Assembly: GCA_019843655.1 (NCBI GenBank)
Contig: JACDQD010000001.1
Location: forward strand, 42,166,230-42,230,229
Reading direction: 5' to 3'
Source of the DNA: Lethocerus indicus
Taxonomy: Eukaryota > Arthropoda > Insecta > Hemiptera > Belostomatidae
Length of the DNA: 64,000 nt
The position numbers and the translations under genes were made by a program. Each line of letters opens with the position of its first letter. The stretch's first letter is position 1. The notes below the pieces were generated by a model, which ran no database searches, was not told where the DNA came from, and was given only the letters and a program-made list of their open reading frames with translations. Of the stretch, positions 47,974 to 60,429 are shown piece by piece.

Positions 47974-48010
47974 TCTACACCGGTTTCGGCTGCTCGCCAT
48001 CTTCAGTAGC
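47974..48010 (-). ncRNA. hammerhead remnant, left PLE arm
   Basis: Keeps GCTA, CTGAAGA, the GGC/GCC stem and GAAA, but the cleavage-site C is G (GTG instead of GTC) and the stem I strand is TAGA. The same C-to-G change occurs in the right arm, so both arms derive from one source. Predicted inactive. Confidence 0.65.
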
Positions 48011-48305
48011 GGTGTTAGTCACTGTTAGCACTTTGGATGTTTTTTGGGCATCCTCACTGCACTGTCACTTTTACATGTACTGTAGTGTTTGTCAGTTGTT
48101 ATATATATGTGTTCTGTTATTGTTATTGGGGGATTATGTTTGTCTTCGGATTTTTGTTAATCCGTTTTCTAAGTGTGAGTCAGATTGTCGGAAGGGTGTG
48201 GTGGTTGGGCGGGTGTGATCCTTTAATAGGATTATAGGGGCAAATATGGCGTCACTCTGGGAATTAATTTTCTCATTTATAATTTTTTTTTCTTATGTTT
48301 GAAGA

Positions 48306-48355
48306 TTTCGCGGCCAGTGTATGTGAATGTGGCCCATTTTACACTGGCCGCGAAA
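48306..48355. repeat. 15-bp palindrome at the PLE inversion junction
   Basis: TTTCGCGGCCAGTGT and its exact reverse complement are separated by 20 bases, at the boundary between the oppositely oriented PLE halves. Confidence 0.85.
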
Positions 48356-48449
48356 CCTACAAAATCACCAACATCTTTAAAAACTAAAATTCAGAATATC
48401 GTACAGAACAACCAATAAACTAGAAAAACACATCAACACACAACAATAA

Positions 48450-48878
48450 AATAAACACAAACAAAGCGGGGTATACAAGATAACATGCGGATCGTGCGAT
48501 GGAGTATACATCGGCCAAACCGGGCGAAAGATAGAGGACAGATACACGGAACATATCAGAGCCATAAAATACAAAACAGATTCCAATTTCACCAACCACA
48601 TCATAAACTCCGGACACGAAACAATGAACATCAAAAGATCATTGAAGTTATTACACCCAGACAAGAAAGGAAAAGAAATGGATATTATAGAAAACCTGGA
48701 AATCTTCAAACATAAGAGAAACAAAATTATAAATGAGAAAATTAATTCCCAGAGTGACGCCATATTTGCCCCTATAATCCTATTAAAGGATCACACCCGC
48801 CCAACCACCACACCATCCCCTTCCGACAATCTGACACACTTAGAAAAAGGATTAACAAAAATCCGAAGACAAACATAA
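48450..48878 (+). pseudogene. PLE GIY-YIG endonuclease C-terminal domain
   Basis: An open frame of about 142 codons beginning just after a stop. It reads SGVYKITCGSCDGVYIGQTG, the GIY and YIG strands of the PLE endonuclease with the preceding Cys pair. Then come conserved RY..H and the helical segment HIINSGHE, and the frame ends with a Pro/Ser/Thr-rich tail. In PLEs this domain cuts target DNA for retrotransposition. The reverse transcriptase is lost by 5' truncation. Confidence 0.88.
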
Positions 48879-48993
48879 CCCCCAATAACAATAACAGAAC
48901 AACTGACAAACACTACAGTACATGTGAAAGTGACAGTGCAGTGAGGATGCCCAAAAAACATCCAAAGTGCTAACAGTGTAGCGGTTTTACACC

Positions 48994-49030
48994 GATACTG
49001 AAGATGGCGAGCAGCCGAAACCGGTGTAGC
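48994..49030 (+). ncRNA. hammerhead remnant, right PLE arm
   Basis: CTGAAGA, the GGC/GCC stem and GAAA are intact. The cleavage-site base is G (GGTG) and stem I is weakened (GATA against TAGC). Predicted inactive. Confidence 0.65.
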
Positions 49031-49203
49031 AAAAGACCAAACCAGCGAGAGGAGACAGAAACATCACGAACCTACAGTTCACCTACAAACATTTTTCCTG
49101 TCTACCCATTTGTCACTACCATTTGCAAAGGAAAATACCTGATCGTCGATCCTGTCGCACAAAGTCATGACTCCAAAGAAAAATCTCCGTCTTAGCACAA
49201 AAA

Positions 49204-50010
49204 AGGCACAGGCATCAAGAGTGGCTCTTGCAAGCCCTATAAGGGTGTATGTTAGGTGGTGCAGCCATGAAATATTTTAAAATGTATTTCAGCCATTAAT
49301 ATTTTTATACTATGAAGTAAAACCTATACAAAGTTATTTTTTATATACCATACCAAACATGTACTAATTATTAAATTACTATCAACAATAATTAAAAAAA
49401 AGAAATGCATGTATATTAATTGGTGTTTTCTATCATTACCCTACTCAAAAACATATAAAACAAATCAATTACAACATTTAATCTAATTATTATTATTCAT
49501 TAATAAAGATGTTATTTGATTTCGAGTTTTCTTAGGTTTATTAGGTTTGTTCAATTTCATAATATGTACTTTTTAATCTTAATTGTTAATATTAATGTGC
49601 TTCAAACATTAGATATAATCTTATTAATTTTAATTTTGTTAAAATCAATATTTTTCTGTATGTTACAGGTGCATGTTATGTGGTACAGCCATGAACTATT
49701 TTAAAATGTTTTTCTGCTATTAATATTGTTATACTATGAAGTAGAACCAATCCAAAGTTATTTTTTCTATACCATACCAAGAATGTAGTATTATTATATA
49801 ACTATTAATAATAATTAATGAAAAGGAATGCTTCTATATCAATTGGCATTTTCTATCATTACCCTCCTGACAAACATGTAAAACAAAGCAATTACAACAT
49901 TTAATTTATTATTTATTATTCAATAATAAAGTTGTTATTTGATTTTGAATTTTCTGAAGTTTATTAGCTTTGTGCAATTTCATATGTACTTTTTATCATC
50001 TTAGTAGCTA
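49204..50010 (+). repeat. ~423-bp A+T-rich repeat, two tandem units
   Basis: Units begin around GGTGCAGCCATGAAATATTT (near 49257) and GGTACAGCCATGAACTATTT (near 49681), about 423 bases apart, with a shared order of AGTTATTTTTT, CTATCATTACCCT and GTTATTTGATTT blocks. A third copy is at 51560-51975. Confidence 0.8.
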
Positions 50011-50159
50011 GAATTAATTTATTTAAAAATTAAATATAGTCTTCGACCTTATATGTGTAAAAATCAATATTAACATCCGGTAGTGACACCTGGTGGTGAC
50101 TGTTTGAACTAACACGCCACATTACTCACTGGAATTTGAAGTTATTTTATTTAAAAAAA
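49998..50159 (+). repeat. 162-bp direct repeat, left of the right arm
   Basis: ATCTTAGTAGCTAGAATTAA through TTTTATTTAAAAAAA recurs almost exactly at 51262-51421, so the right arm lies between two direct repeats. The left arm has no such flanks. Confidence 0.85.
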
Positions 50160-50181
50160 TTACAACAAAATTACAAAAAAA

Positions 50182-50617
50182 TTATTTTATAATTTTACAG
50201 TTGTAACAATAAAAGAGACAAAAAAAAAGTTCCTGCGGTTTGTCTCTAGTTTTTAAAAAAATAATTAGTTGTATTGACAGCTGATATAATAATACAACAC
50301 TATTAATAATGCTGACACACCAACTAAATCCCTTATATAGCCTCTGAAGGGAATTGTTCGATCTGTTTAGCAGCGCCCAAACAAACATTTTCCGTGCAGT
50401 GCAGCCATCTGGCGCCGATTTTACGAATTAAATACCCAAATGGCAAATATTTTTATTTATTACGACCTTTGACCTGACCTGTGACCCGGGGAGGTGCTTC
50501 TTGAACTGACCGGACGCTGAAAGTTTGGTTGAAATCGGTTCAGCCGTTTGGCTGAATGATTTGCCAATCATTTGCTAAATGATTAGCGAACACACACACA
50601 GACAAACGCCATTTGAC

Positions 50618-50696
<79 letters not shown>

Positions 50697-51250
50697 TAAA
50701 TTTTGTTGCCACCTTGGCAACGGTATATATTTGAAGATACTTTTGAAGTTAAGCTAATTTATTTCTATGAAAAGGAATGTTTAAAAGGAATAACTTTAAA
50801 ATTTGCAAATCGCATTTATCCTGTCACTGCTCTTTTACCGTGGTGGTGTCATCGATTTTTTGTATTAAATTTTTCTTTTTATCTTTTTCGATCGATCGGT
50901 ATTTGGTCAAAGGTTGGGTTACATTTCTTTTTTCGTTACCGTTCTACGGTATAACATGTAATGTAAGTGTCCCAAAGTTTTTATTTGCTCCGGGGTTAAG
51001 TTCAGGCAATAGAGAAGAGTGGTTATATGAGTGAAAATGAAATATCTTACGATACTCTTACTACATCTTTGTAGTTGCTAATGTGAATTTTTTGTATTCC
51101 ATCGTAAAAATCCTTTTTTTATTTAAGGCAGGGACTGTTAAATGGATCGAAGAAGGGCATTGTGAAGACGGAGGTCGTAAATCAAGCAATCCAATTCCAG
51201 GATAGTTTATAAGAGCTGTCAATTCCCCCATCTACTGTACTCAGGTTTTC
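50182..51250 (-). repeat. large inverted repeat, right arm (~1.07 kb)
   Basis: Reverse complement of 46128-47183, including the same unrecognised frames, the (TA)n run (50618-50695) and the TATA-like site. Flanked by 162-bp direct repeats. Confidence 0.9.
50618..50695. repeat. (TA)n microsatellite in right arm
   Basis: About 77 bases with a single CA interruption. Confidence 0.95.
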
Positions 51251-51261
51251 TATGTATCTGT

Positions 51262-51421
51262 ATCTTAGTAGCTAGAATTAATTTATTTAAAAATTAAATA
51301 TAGTCTTCGACCTTATATGTGTAAAAATCAATATTAACATCCGGTAGTGACACCTGGTGGTGACTGTTTGAACTAACACGCCACATTATTCACTGGAATT
51401 TGAAGTTATTTTATTTAAAAA
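51262..51421 (+). repeat. 162-bp direct repeat, right of the right arm
   Basis: Partner of 49998-50159; one visible difference (ATTATTCAC for ATTACTCAC). Confidence 0.85.
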
Positions 51422-51559
51422 AAATATGTAAAACAAATCAATTACTACAGTTAATTTAATTATTATTATTTATTAGTGAAGTTATTAATTAAGTTATAGC
51501 CTTATTAATTTTCATTTTGTTAAAATCAATATTTTGCTGTATGTTAGCATACAACTCTT

Positions 51560-51975
51560 AGCACAAAAAAGTCACAGGCATCAAGAGTGGCCCTTGCAAG
51601 ACCTATAAGGGAGTATGTTAGTTGGTTCAGCCATGAAATATTTTAAAATGTATTTAAGCCATTCATATTTTTATACTATTAAGTAAAACCTATACAAAGT
51701 TATTTTTTGTATACCATACCAAACATGTATTAATTATTAAATTACTATCAACAATAATTAATAAAAACAAATGCATGTATATTAATTGTTGTTTTCTATC
51801 ATTACCCTACTGACAAACATTTAAAACAAATCAATTACAACATTTAATCTAATTATTATTATTCATTCATAAAGTTGTTATTTGATATTGAGTTTTCATA
51901 GGTTTATTGAGTTTGTTCAATTTCATAATATGTACTTTCTAATCTTAGTCGTTAATATTAATCATTACGCTAGTA
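51560..51975 (+). repeat. ~423-bp repeat, third copy
   Basis: Starts AGTCACAGGCATCAAGAGTGG and follows the same block order as 49204-49600. Confidence 0.8.
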
Positions 51976-52014
51976 ACAAACATGTAAAATAAAAATTACA
52001 AAAAAAATGTACGT

Positions 52015-54250
52015 AAAATTAGCACAAACATTCAACTTAAGGCGCAAAATCGTCCCAAAAATCCGGTTTTTAGGCCCAAAAATCAACCCCCCCTTTCAGT
52101 GCAAGTGTTGAACTAGGATCAAGAATATGGTTTTTAGGCCCAAAAATGCGTCTTTTAGACGCAAATTCAGCTCAAGGAAAGAAGTTTTCGACTCAAAAAT
52201 GCCCGGATCTTCCCGGCGGACCATGAAAATCCGGGAGAGGGCCACGAGGAACACCGCGTCGGATCGTACCCATATCCGCAGCAAGTCTCCAAGGTGAATA
52301 GTCTCTAGTCAAAAGAATAATGTAAGTAAGGGAAGTCGGCTAACTGGATCCGTATCAAGGCGTACAGTTCGGAACTGTGTCAATACCCCTGTAGAAGAAA
52401 GCAAACATGGCATTTAGAAACAAGTCTCGTCCTAATATCATTAATATTAACGGAGATAGAGTCATCCGTTCCTGGACCCCACAAGTGGTACCCGAATTCC
52501 GCCATTTTAATTCTATCGCCTCCAGCCCGGAACTGTGTGAATAGCCCGGTAGAATAAAGCATAAGGCATTTAAAAGCAAGTCACGTCCTAATATCATTAA
52601 TATTAACGGAGGACGAGACTTGTTTCTAAATGCCTTTTTTGCTTTCTTCTACTGTGCTATTCACACAGTTCCGGGCTGGAGGCGACAGAATTAAAATTGC
52701 GGATTTCGGGTACCGCCTGGGTGTCCGTGAGAATATGTCTCTATCTCCGTTAATAATTATGATATTAGGACGAGATTTGTTTCTAAATGACTTTTTTGCT
52801 TAATTCTACCGTCTGTTCACACTGTTTCGGGCTAGAGGCTCCGAGCAGTTCCTTGCTGTTGAGAAATTAGAGAATATCGTTGAAATTTAAAAAAAAATTT
52901 CAACAAATTTTGCCAGCGTAAAGTTTGAAAACAATTTCCGGGTCTAAAGCTGCATTTTACAGGCGGTTCTTGCGTCTGTAACACGTCATTTTAGAGACGT
53001 TTTTAAGGGTTAAAAAAAACATTTTTTCAAGAACCGTCCTTTGGGTATATGAGGCGCCTAAATCGGCCCAAAAATGCTGTTTTTAGGCACAAAATCATCC
53101 CAAACATTCTGTTTTTAGGCACAAAATCGTCCCAAAAATTCTGTTTTTAGGTGCGAAATTGGCCTAACAAAGCGGTTTCCAGGCCCAAAAATGCAGTTTT
53201 TACGCCCAAAACGGGCCTAATAGGAACTGAATGGAACCAAAATTGGCCAAAATCGATTTTTAGGCACAAAATTGGACCAAACAAATTGAATTTTAGAAGC
53301 TATTTTGGCCCTAAAATGCGGGTGTTAGGGACAAAATCGGCCAAAAAAGGCTTTTAAAGGCCCATAATCGGCTCTAAAATACGGTTTTAAGACCCAAAAA
53401 AGGCGATTTTTAGTGGCAAAATCGGTCAAAAAATGCGGTTTTTAGAAGCAAAATAGGTCAAAAAATACGATTTTTGGGCCCAAAAATGGGGTTTTTAGAC
53501 ACATATTTGGCCCAAAAATGCTGTTTTATGCGCAAAAATGATGTTTTTATGCACAAAAATGAGGTTTTTAGGTCCAAAATAGGGGTTTTTAGGCCAAAAA
53601 TTGGACAAAAAAAGCGGTCTTTAGGCCCAAAAATGGGGGCTTTAGTCCAAAAATTGGCCCAAAAATTCGGCTTTTAGGCCCAAATCGGGGTTCTTAGACC
53701 AAAAAATGCGGTTTTTGGACCCAAAAAGACACATATTTAGCCCGAAAAAGCGGTTTTTACGCAGAAAAATGAGGTTTTTACGCAGAAAAATGAGGTTTTT
53801 ACGCAGAAAAATGAGGTTTTTATGCACAAAAATGGGGTCAAAATTGACCCAAAAATGTGGTAATTAGGCCAGAAATTGGCCCAAAAATGGTGCTTTTATG
53901 CCTAGAATTGGCAGAAAAATGCGGTTTATAGACCCGAAATTGGGATTTTTAGGCCCAAAAATGGGGGTTTTATGCCCAGAAATGGGGTTTTTAGCCCTAA
54001 AATTGACCCAAAACTGCGGTTTGTGGCCAAAGACTGGCCCAAAAATGCTTTTTTCACGCCAAAAATTGGCCCAAATATCCTGTTTTTAAGGCTCAAAATC
54101 GCCCGAAAAAAAAGGGTTTTCAGGCGCTAAATCAGAAAAAAAAGGTGTTTAATGCCCTAAAATGAAGTCTTTAAGGGTTTTTAGCCCCCAAAATTGACCC
54201 AAAAATGTGGTATTTAGGCCAGAAATTGGCCCAAAAATCAACTCGCCGTT
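52015..54250. repeat. degenerate ~32-bp minisatellite (TTTTTAGGCCCAAAAATG core)
   Basis: The core recurs dozens of times, with spacings near 32 bases where clear (for example 53077, 53109, 53141). Interrupted at about 52160-52870 by other sequence and 159-bp satellite units. Highly diverged between units; short frames in it are artefacts. Confidence 0.85.
52345..52870. repeat. 159-bp satellite units with an orientation switch
   Basis: Two units lie on the minus strand (52345 to about 52610), then the array reads on the plus strand from about 52611, with ACGAGACTTGTTTCTAAATG and TTCACACAGTTCCGGGCTGG blocks. Unit spacing is 157-159 bases. The same satellite resumes at 54255. Confidence 0.82.
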
Positions 54251-54254
54251 TCAG

Positions 54255-54605
54255 TGGCAAGTGTAACTCTTGTTACAAATTTTCGGCTACCACGTGGGGG
54301 GTCCAGGAACGGATGACACTCTCTCCGTTAATATTAATGATATCGGGACGAGACTTGTTTCTAAATGCATTGTTTGCTTTATTCTACAGGTCTATTCACA
54401 CAGTTCCGGGCTGGAGGCGATAGAATTAAAATGGCAAAATTCGGGTACCACCTGGGGGGTCCAGGAACGGATGTCTCTATCTCCGTTAATATTAATGATA
54501 TCGGGACGAGACTTGTTTCTAAATGCATTGTTTGCTTTATTCTACAGGTCTATTCACACAGTTCCGGGCTGGAGGCGATAGAATTAAAATGGCCCAAAAT
54601 TTACC
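54255..54605 (+). repeat. 159-bp satellite, tandem units
   Basis: Two almost identical units (anchor CGGGACGAGACTTG at 54343 and 54502) plus partial ends, directly before the 163-bp satellite. Confidence 0.9.
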
Positions 54606-54609
54606 CAAA

Positions 54610-57600
54610 ATAATCGTAACCTAAAGGGGTATATTTGCTGAGTGTTTTCGATTCGATTAAATTTAATTAAATGTCTTTCGGTCAAAAAATTGTTCAGACC
54701 GGAGCCGTTTTCTGTAGAAATTCTCCCCGCATTTTCTATATATGTATATTCAGATATTTATATATACATACAAATAATCGTAACCTAATGGGGTATATTT
54801 GCAAAGTGTTTTCGATTCGATTAAATTTAAATAAATGTCTGTCGGTCAAAAAATTGTTCGGACCGCAGTCGTTTCCTGTTGAAATTCTCCCCGCATTTTC
54901 TATATATGTATATTCAGATATTTATATATACATACAAATAATCGTAACCTAATGGGGTATATTTGCAGAGTGATTTCGATTCGATTAAATTTAAATATGT
55001 CTTTCGGTCAAAAAATTGTTCAGACCGGAGCCGTTTCCTGTTGAAATTCTCCCCGCATTTTCTATATATGTATATTCAGATATTTATATATACATACAAA
55101 TAATCGTAACCTAATGGGGTATATTTGCAGAGTGTTTCATTCGATTAAATTTAAATAAATGTCTGTCGGTCAAAAAATTGTTCAGACCGGAGCCGTTTCC
55201 TGTTGAAATTCTCCCCGCATTTTCTATATATGTATATTCAGATATTTATATATACATACAAATAATCGTACCCTAATGGGGTATATTTGCAGAGGTTTTC
55301 GATTCGATTAAATTTAAATAAATGTCTGTCGGTCAAAAAATTGTTCAGACCGGAGCCGTTTTCTGTTGAAATTCTCCCCGCATTTTCTATATATGTATAT
55401 TCAGATATTTATATATACATACAAATAATCGTAACCTAATGGGGTATATTTGCAGAGTGTTTTCGATTCGATTAAATTTAAATAAATGTCTGTCGGTCAA
55501 AAAATTGTTCAGACCGGAGCCGTTTTCTGTTGAAATTCTCCCCGCATTTTCTATATATGTATATTCAGATATTTATATATACATACAAATAATCGTAACC
55601 TAATGGGGTATATTTGCAGAGTGTTTCGATTCGATTAAATTTAAATATATGTCTTTCGGTCAAAAAATTGTTCAGACCGGAGCCGTTTCCTGTTGAAATT
55701 CTCCCCGCATTTTCTATATATGTATATTCAGATATTTATATATACATACAAATAATCGTAACCTAATGGGGTATATTTGCAGAGTGTTTTCCATTCGATT
55801 AAATTTAAATAAATGTCTGTCGGTCAAAAAATTGTTCAGACCGGAGCCGTTTCTGTTGAAATTCTCCCCGCATTTTCTATATATGTATATTCAGATATTT
55901 ATATATACATACAAATAATCGTAACCTAATGGGGTATATTTGCAGAGTGTTTCGATTCGATTAAATTTAAATAAATGTCTTTCGGTCAAAAAATTGTTCA
56001 GACCGGAGCCGTTTCCTGTTGAAATTCTCCCCGCATTTTCTATATATGTATATTCAGATATTTATATATACATACAAATAATCGTAACCTAATGGGGTAT
56101 ATTTGCAGAGTGTTTTCGATTCGATTAAATTTAAATAAATGTCTGTCGGTCAAAAAATTGTTCAGACCGGAGCCGTTTCCTGTTGAAATTCTCCCCGCAT
56201 TTTCTATATATGTATATTCAGATATTTATATATACATACAAATAATCGTAACCTAATGGGGTATATTTGCAGAGTGTTTTCCATTCGATTAAATTTAAAT
56301 AAATGTCTGTCGGTCAAAAAATTGTTCAGACCGGAGCCGTTTCTGTTGAAATTCTCCCCGCATTTTCTATATATGTATATTCAGATATTTATATATACAT
56401 ACAAATAATCGTAACCTAATGGGGTATATTTGCAGAGTGTTTTCGATTCGATTAAATTTAAATATATGTCTGTCGGTCAAAAAATTGTTCAGACCGGAGC
56501 CGTTTCCTGTAGAAATTCTCCCCGCATTTTCTATATATGTATATTCAGATATTTATATATACATACAAATAATCGTAACCTAATGGGGTATATTTGCAGA
56601 GTGTTTTCCATTCGATTAAATTTAAATAAATGTCTGTCGGTCAAAAAATTGTTCAGACCGGAGCCGTTTCCTGTTGAAATTCTCCCCGCATTTTCTATAT
56701 ATGTATATTCAGATATTTATATATACATACAAATAATCGTAACCTAATGGGGTATATTTGCAGAGTGTTTCGATTCGATTAAATTTAAATAAATGTCTGT
56801 CGGTCAAAAAATTGTTCAGACCGCAGTCGTTTCCTGTTGAAATTCTCCCCGCATTTTCTATATATGTATATTCAGATATTTATATATACATACAAATAAT
56901 CTTAACCTAATGGGGTATATTTGCTGAGTGTTTTCGATTCGATTAAATTTAAATAAATGTCTGTCGGTCAAAAAATTGTTCAGACCGGAGCCGTTTCCTG
57001 TAGAAATTCTCCCCGCATTTTCTATATATGTATATTCAGATATTTATATATACATACAAATAATCGTAACCTAATGGGGTATATTTGCAGAGTGTTTTCC
57101 ATTCGATTAAATTTAAATAAATGTCTGTCGGTCAAAAAATTGTTCAGACCGGAGCCGTTTCCTGTTGAAATTCTCCCCGCATTTTCTATATATGTATATT
57201 CAGATATTTATATATACATACAAATAATCGTAACCTAATGGGGTATATTTGCAGAGTGTCTTCGATTCAATTAAATTAAAATATATGTCTTTCGGTCAAA
57301 AAATTGTTCAGACCGCAGTCGTTTCCTGTTGAAATTCTCCCCGCATTTTCTATATATGTATATTCAGATATTTATATATACATACAAATAATCGTAACCT
57401 AATGGGGTATATTTGCAGAGTGTTTTCGATTCGATTAAATTTAAATAAATGTCTGTCGGTCAAAAAATTGTTCAGACCGGAGCCGTTTTCTGTTGAAATT
57501 CTCCCCGCATTTTCTATATATGTATATTCAGATATTTATATATACATACAAATAATCGTAACCTAATGGGGTATATTTGCAGAGGGTTTTCCATTCGATT

Positions 57601-60329
57601 AAATTTAAATAAATGTCTGTCGGTCAAAAAATTGTTCAGACCGGAGCCGTTTTCTGTTGAAATTCTCCCCGCATTTTCTATATATGTATATTCAGATATT
57701 TATATATACATACAAATAATCGTAACCTAATGGGGTATATTTGCAGAGTGTTTTCGATTCGATTAAATTTAAATAAATGTCTGTCGGTCAAAAAATTGTT
57801 CAGACCGGAGCCGTTTCCTGTTGAAATTCTCCCCGCATTTTCTATATATGTATATTCAGATATTTATATATACATACAAATAATCGTAACCTAATGGGGT
57901 ATATTTGCAGAGTGTTTTCGATTCGATTAAATTTAAATAAATGTCTTTCGGTCAAAAAATTGTTCAGACCGGAGCCGTTTCTGTTGAAATTCTCCCCGCA
58001 TTTTCTATATATGTATATTCAGATATTTATATATACATACAAATAATCGTAACCTAATGGGGTATATTTGCAGAGTGTTTCGATTCGATTAAATTTAAAT
58101 AAATGTCTGTCGGTCAAAAAATTGTTCAGACCGGAGCCGTTCCTGTTGAAATTCTCCCCGCATTTTCTATATATGTATATTCAGATATTTATATATACAT
58201 ACAAATAATCGTAACCTAATGGGGTATATTTGCAGAGTGTTTTCGATTCGATTAAATTTAAATAAATGTCTGTCGGTCAAAAAATTGTTCAGACCGGAGC
58301 CGTTTCGTGTAGAAATTCTCCCCGCATTTTCTATATATGTATATTCAGATATTTATATATACATACAAATAATCGTAACCTAATGGGGTATATTTGCAGA
58401 GTGTTTTCCATTCGATTAAATTTAAATAAATGTCTGTCGGTCAAAAAATTGTTCAGACCGGAGCCGTTTCCTGTTGAAATTCTCCCCGCATTTTCTATAT
58501 ATGTATATTCAGATATTTATATATACATACAAATAATCGTAACCTAATGGGGTGTATTTGCAGAGTGTCTTTGATTCAATTAAATTAAAATATATGTCTT
58601 TCGGTCAAAAAATTGTTCAGACCGGAGCCGTTTCCTGTTGAAATTCTCCCCGCATTTTCTATATATGTATATTCAGATATTTATATATACATACAAATAA
58701 TCGTAACCTAATGGGGTATATTTGCAGAGTGTTTTCGATTCGATTAAATTTAAATAAATGTCTGTCGGTCAAAAAATTGTTCAGACCGGAGCCGTTTCCT
58801 GTTGAAATTCTCCCCGCATTTTCTATATATGTATATTCAGATATTTATATATACATACAAATAATCGTAACCTAATGGGGTATATTTGCAGAGTGTTTCG
58901 ATTCGATTAAATTTAAATAAATGTCTGTCGGTCAAAAAATTGTTCAGACCGGAGCCGTTTTCTGTTGAAATTCTCCCCGCATTTTCTATATGTATATTCA
59001 GATATTTATATATACATACAAATAATCGTAACCTAATGGGGTATATTTGCAGAGTGTTTTCGATTCGATTAAATTTAAATAAATGTCTGTCGGTCAAAAA
59101 ATTGTTCAGACCGAGCCGTTTCCTGTTGAAATTCTCCCCGCATTTCTATATATGTATATTCAGATATTTATATATACATACAAATAATCGTAACCTAATG
59201 GGGTATATTTGCAGAGTGTTTTCCATTCGATTAAATTTAAATAAATGTCTGTCGGTCAAAAAATTGTTCAGACCGGAGCCGTTTCCTGTTGAAATTCTCC
59301 CCGCATTTTCTATATATGTATATTCAGATATTTATATATACATACAAATAATCGTAACCTAATGGGGTATATTTGCAGAGTGTTTTCCATTCGATTAAAT
59401 TTAAATAAATGTCTGTCGGTCAAAAAATTGTTCAGACCGGAGCCGTTTCCTGTTGAAATTCTCCCCGCATTTTCTATATATGTATATTCAGATATTTATA
59501 TATACATACAAATAATCGTAACCTAATGGGGTATATTTGCAGAGTGTTTTCGATTCGATTAAATTTAAATAAATGTCTTTCGGTCAAAAAATTGTTCAGA
59601 CCGGAGCCGTTTTTGCTGTAGAAATTCTCCCCGCATTTTCTATATATGTATATTCAGATATTTATATATACATACAAATAATCGTAACCTAATGGGGTAT
59701 ATTTGCAGAGTTTTGATTCGATTAAATTTAAATAAATGTCTGTCGGTCAAAAAATTGTTCAGACCGGAGCCGTTTCCTGTTGAAATTCTCCCGCATTTTC
59801 TATATATGTATATTCAGATATTTATATATACATACAAATAATCGTAACTTGATTCGATTAAATTTAAATAAATGTCTGTCGGTCAAAAAATTGTTCAGAC
59901 CGGAGCCGTTTCCTGTTGAAATTCTCCCCGCATTTTCTATATATGTATATTCAGATATTTATATATACATACAAATAATCGTACCCTAATGGGGTATATT
60001 TGCAGAGGGTTTCGATTCGATTAAATTTAAATAAATGTCTGTCGGTCAAAAAATTGTTCAGACCGGAGCCGTTTTCTGTTGAAATTCTCCCCGCATTTTC
60101 TATATATGTATATTCAGATATTTATATATACATACAAATAATCGTACCCTAATGGGGTATATTTGCAGAGGGTTTTCGATTCGATTAAATTTAAATAAAT
60201 GTCTGTCGGTCAAAAAATTGTTCAGACCGGAGCCGTTTTCTGTTGAAATTCTCCCCGCATTTTCTATATATGTATATTCAGATATTTATATATACATACA
60301 AATAATCGTACCCTAATGGGGTATATTTG
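54610..60329 (+). repeat. 163-bp satellite array, about 35 units
   Basis: Anchor GGGGTATATTTGCAGAG recurs every 163 bases (for example 55278, 55441, 55604). Units are very similar, with small indels. Each has a hairpin-forming CGGTC/GACCG pair and a near-palindromic TATATATGTATA/TATATACATA segment. Repeated frames of about 93 codons are by-products. The array runs into the assembly gap. Confidence 0.95.
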
Positions 60330-60429
60330 NNNNNNNNNNNNNNNNNNNNNNNNNNNNNNNNNNNNNNNNNNNNNNNNNNNNNNNNNNNNNNNNNNNNNNN
60401 NNNNNNNNNNNNNNNNNNNNNNNNNNNNN
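60330..60429. other. assembly gap, 100 N
   Basis: Exactly 100 N, the conventional placeholder for a gap of unknown size between scaffolded contigs. Confidence 0.99.

Larger units (their letters stand above)
47887..49076 (+). mobile_element. composite inverted Penelope-like element with 13-bp TSD
   Basis: GTTCACCTACAAA flanks it at 47874-47886 and 49077-49089. The left part (47887-48310) is a minus-strand copy of the 3' end; the right part (about 48311-49076) is plus-strand, with the GIY-YIG endonuclease end, 3' UTR and hammerhead block. The two meet around a 15-base perfect palindrome (48306-48320 and 48341-48355). Inverted partial copies are known for PLEs. Inserted into the Jockey fragment. 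Confidence 0.88.

Noticed and set aside
54671..59989. Recurring 93-codon frames beginning MSVGQKIVQTG
   Set aside because: Translation of the 163-bp satellite; repeated because the unit is repeated.
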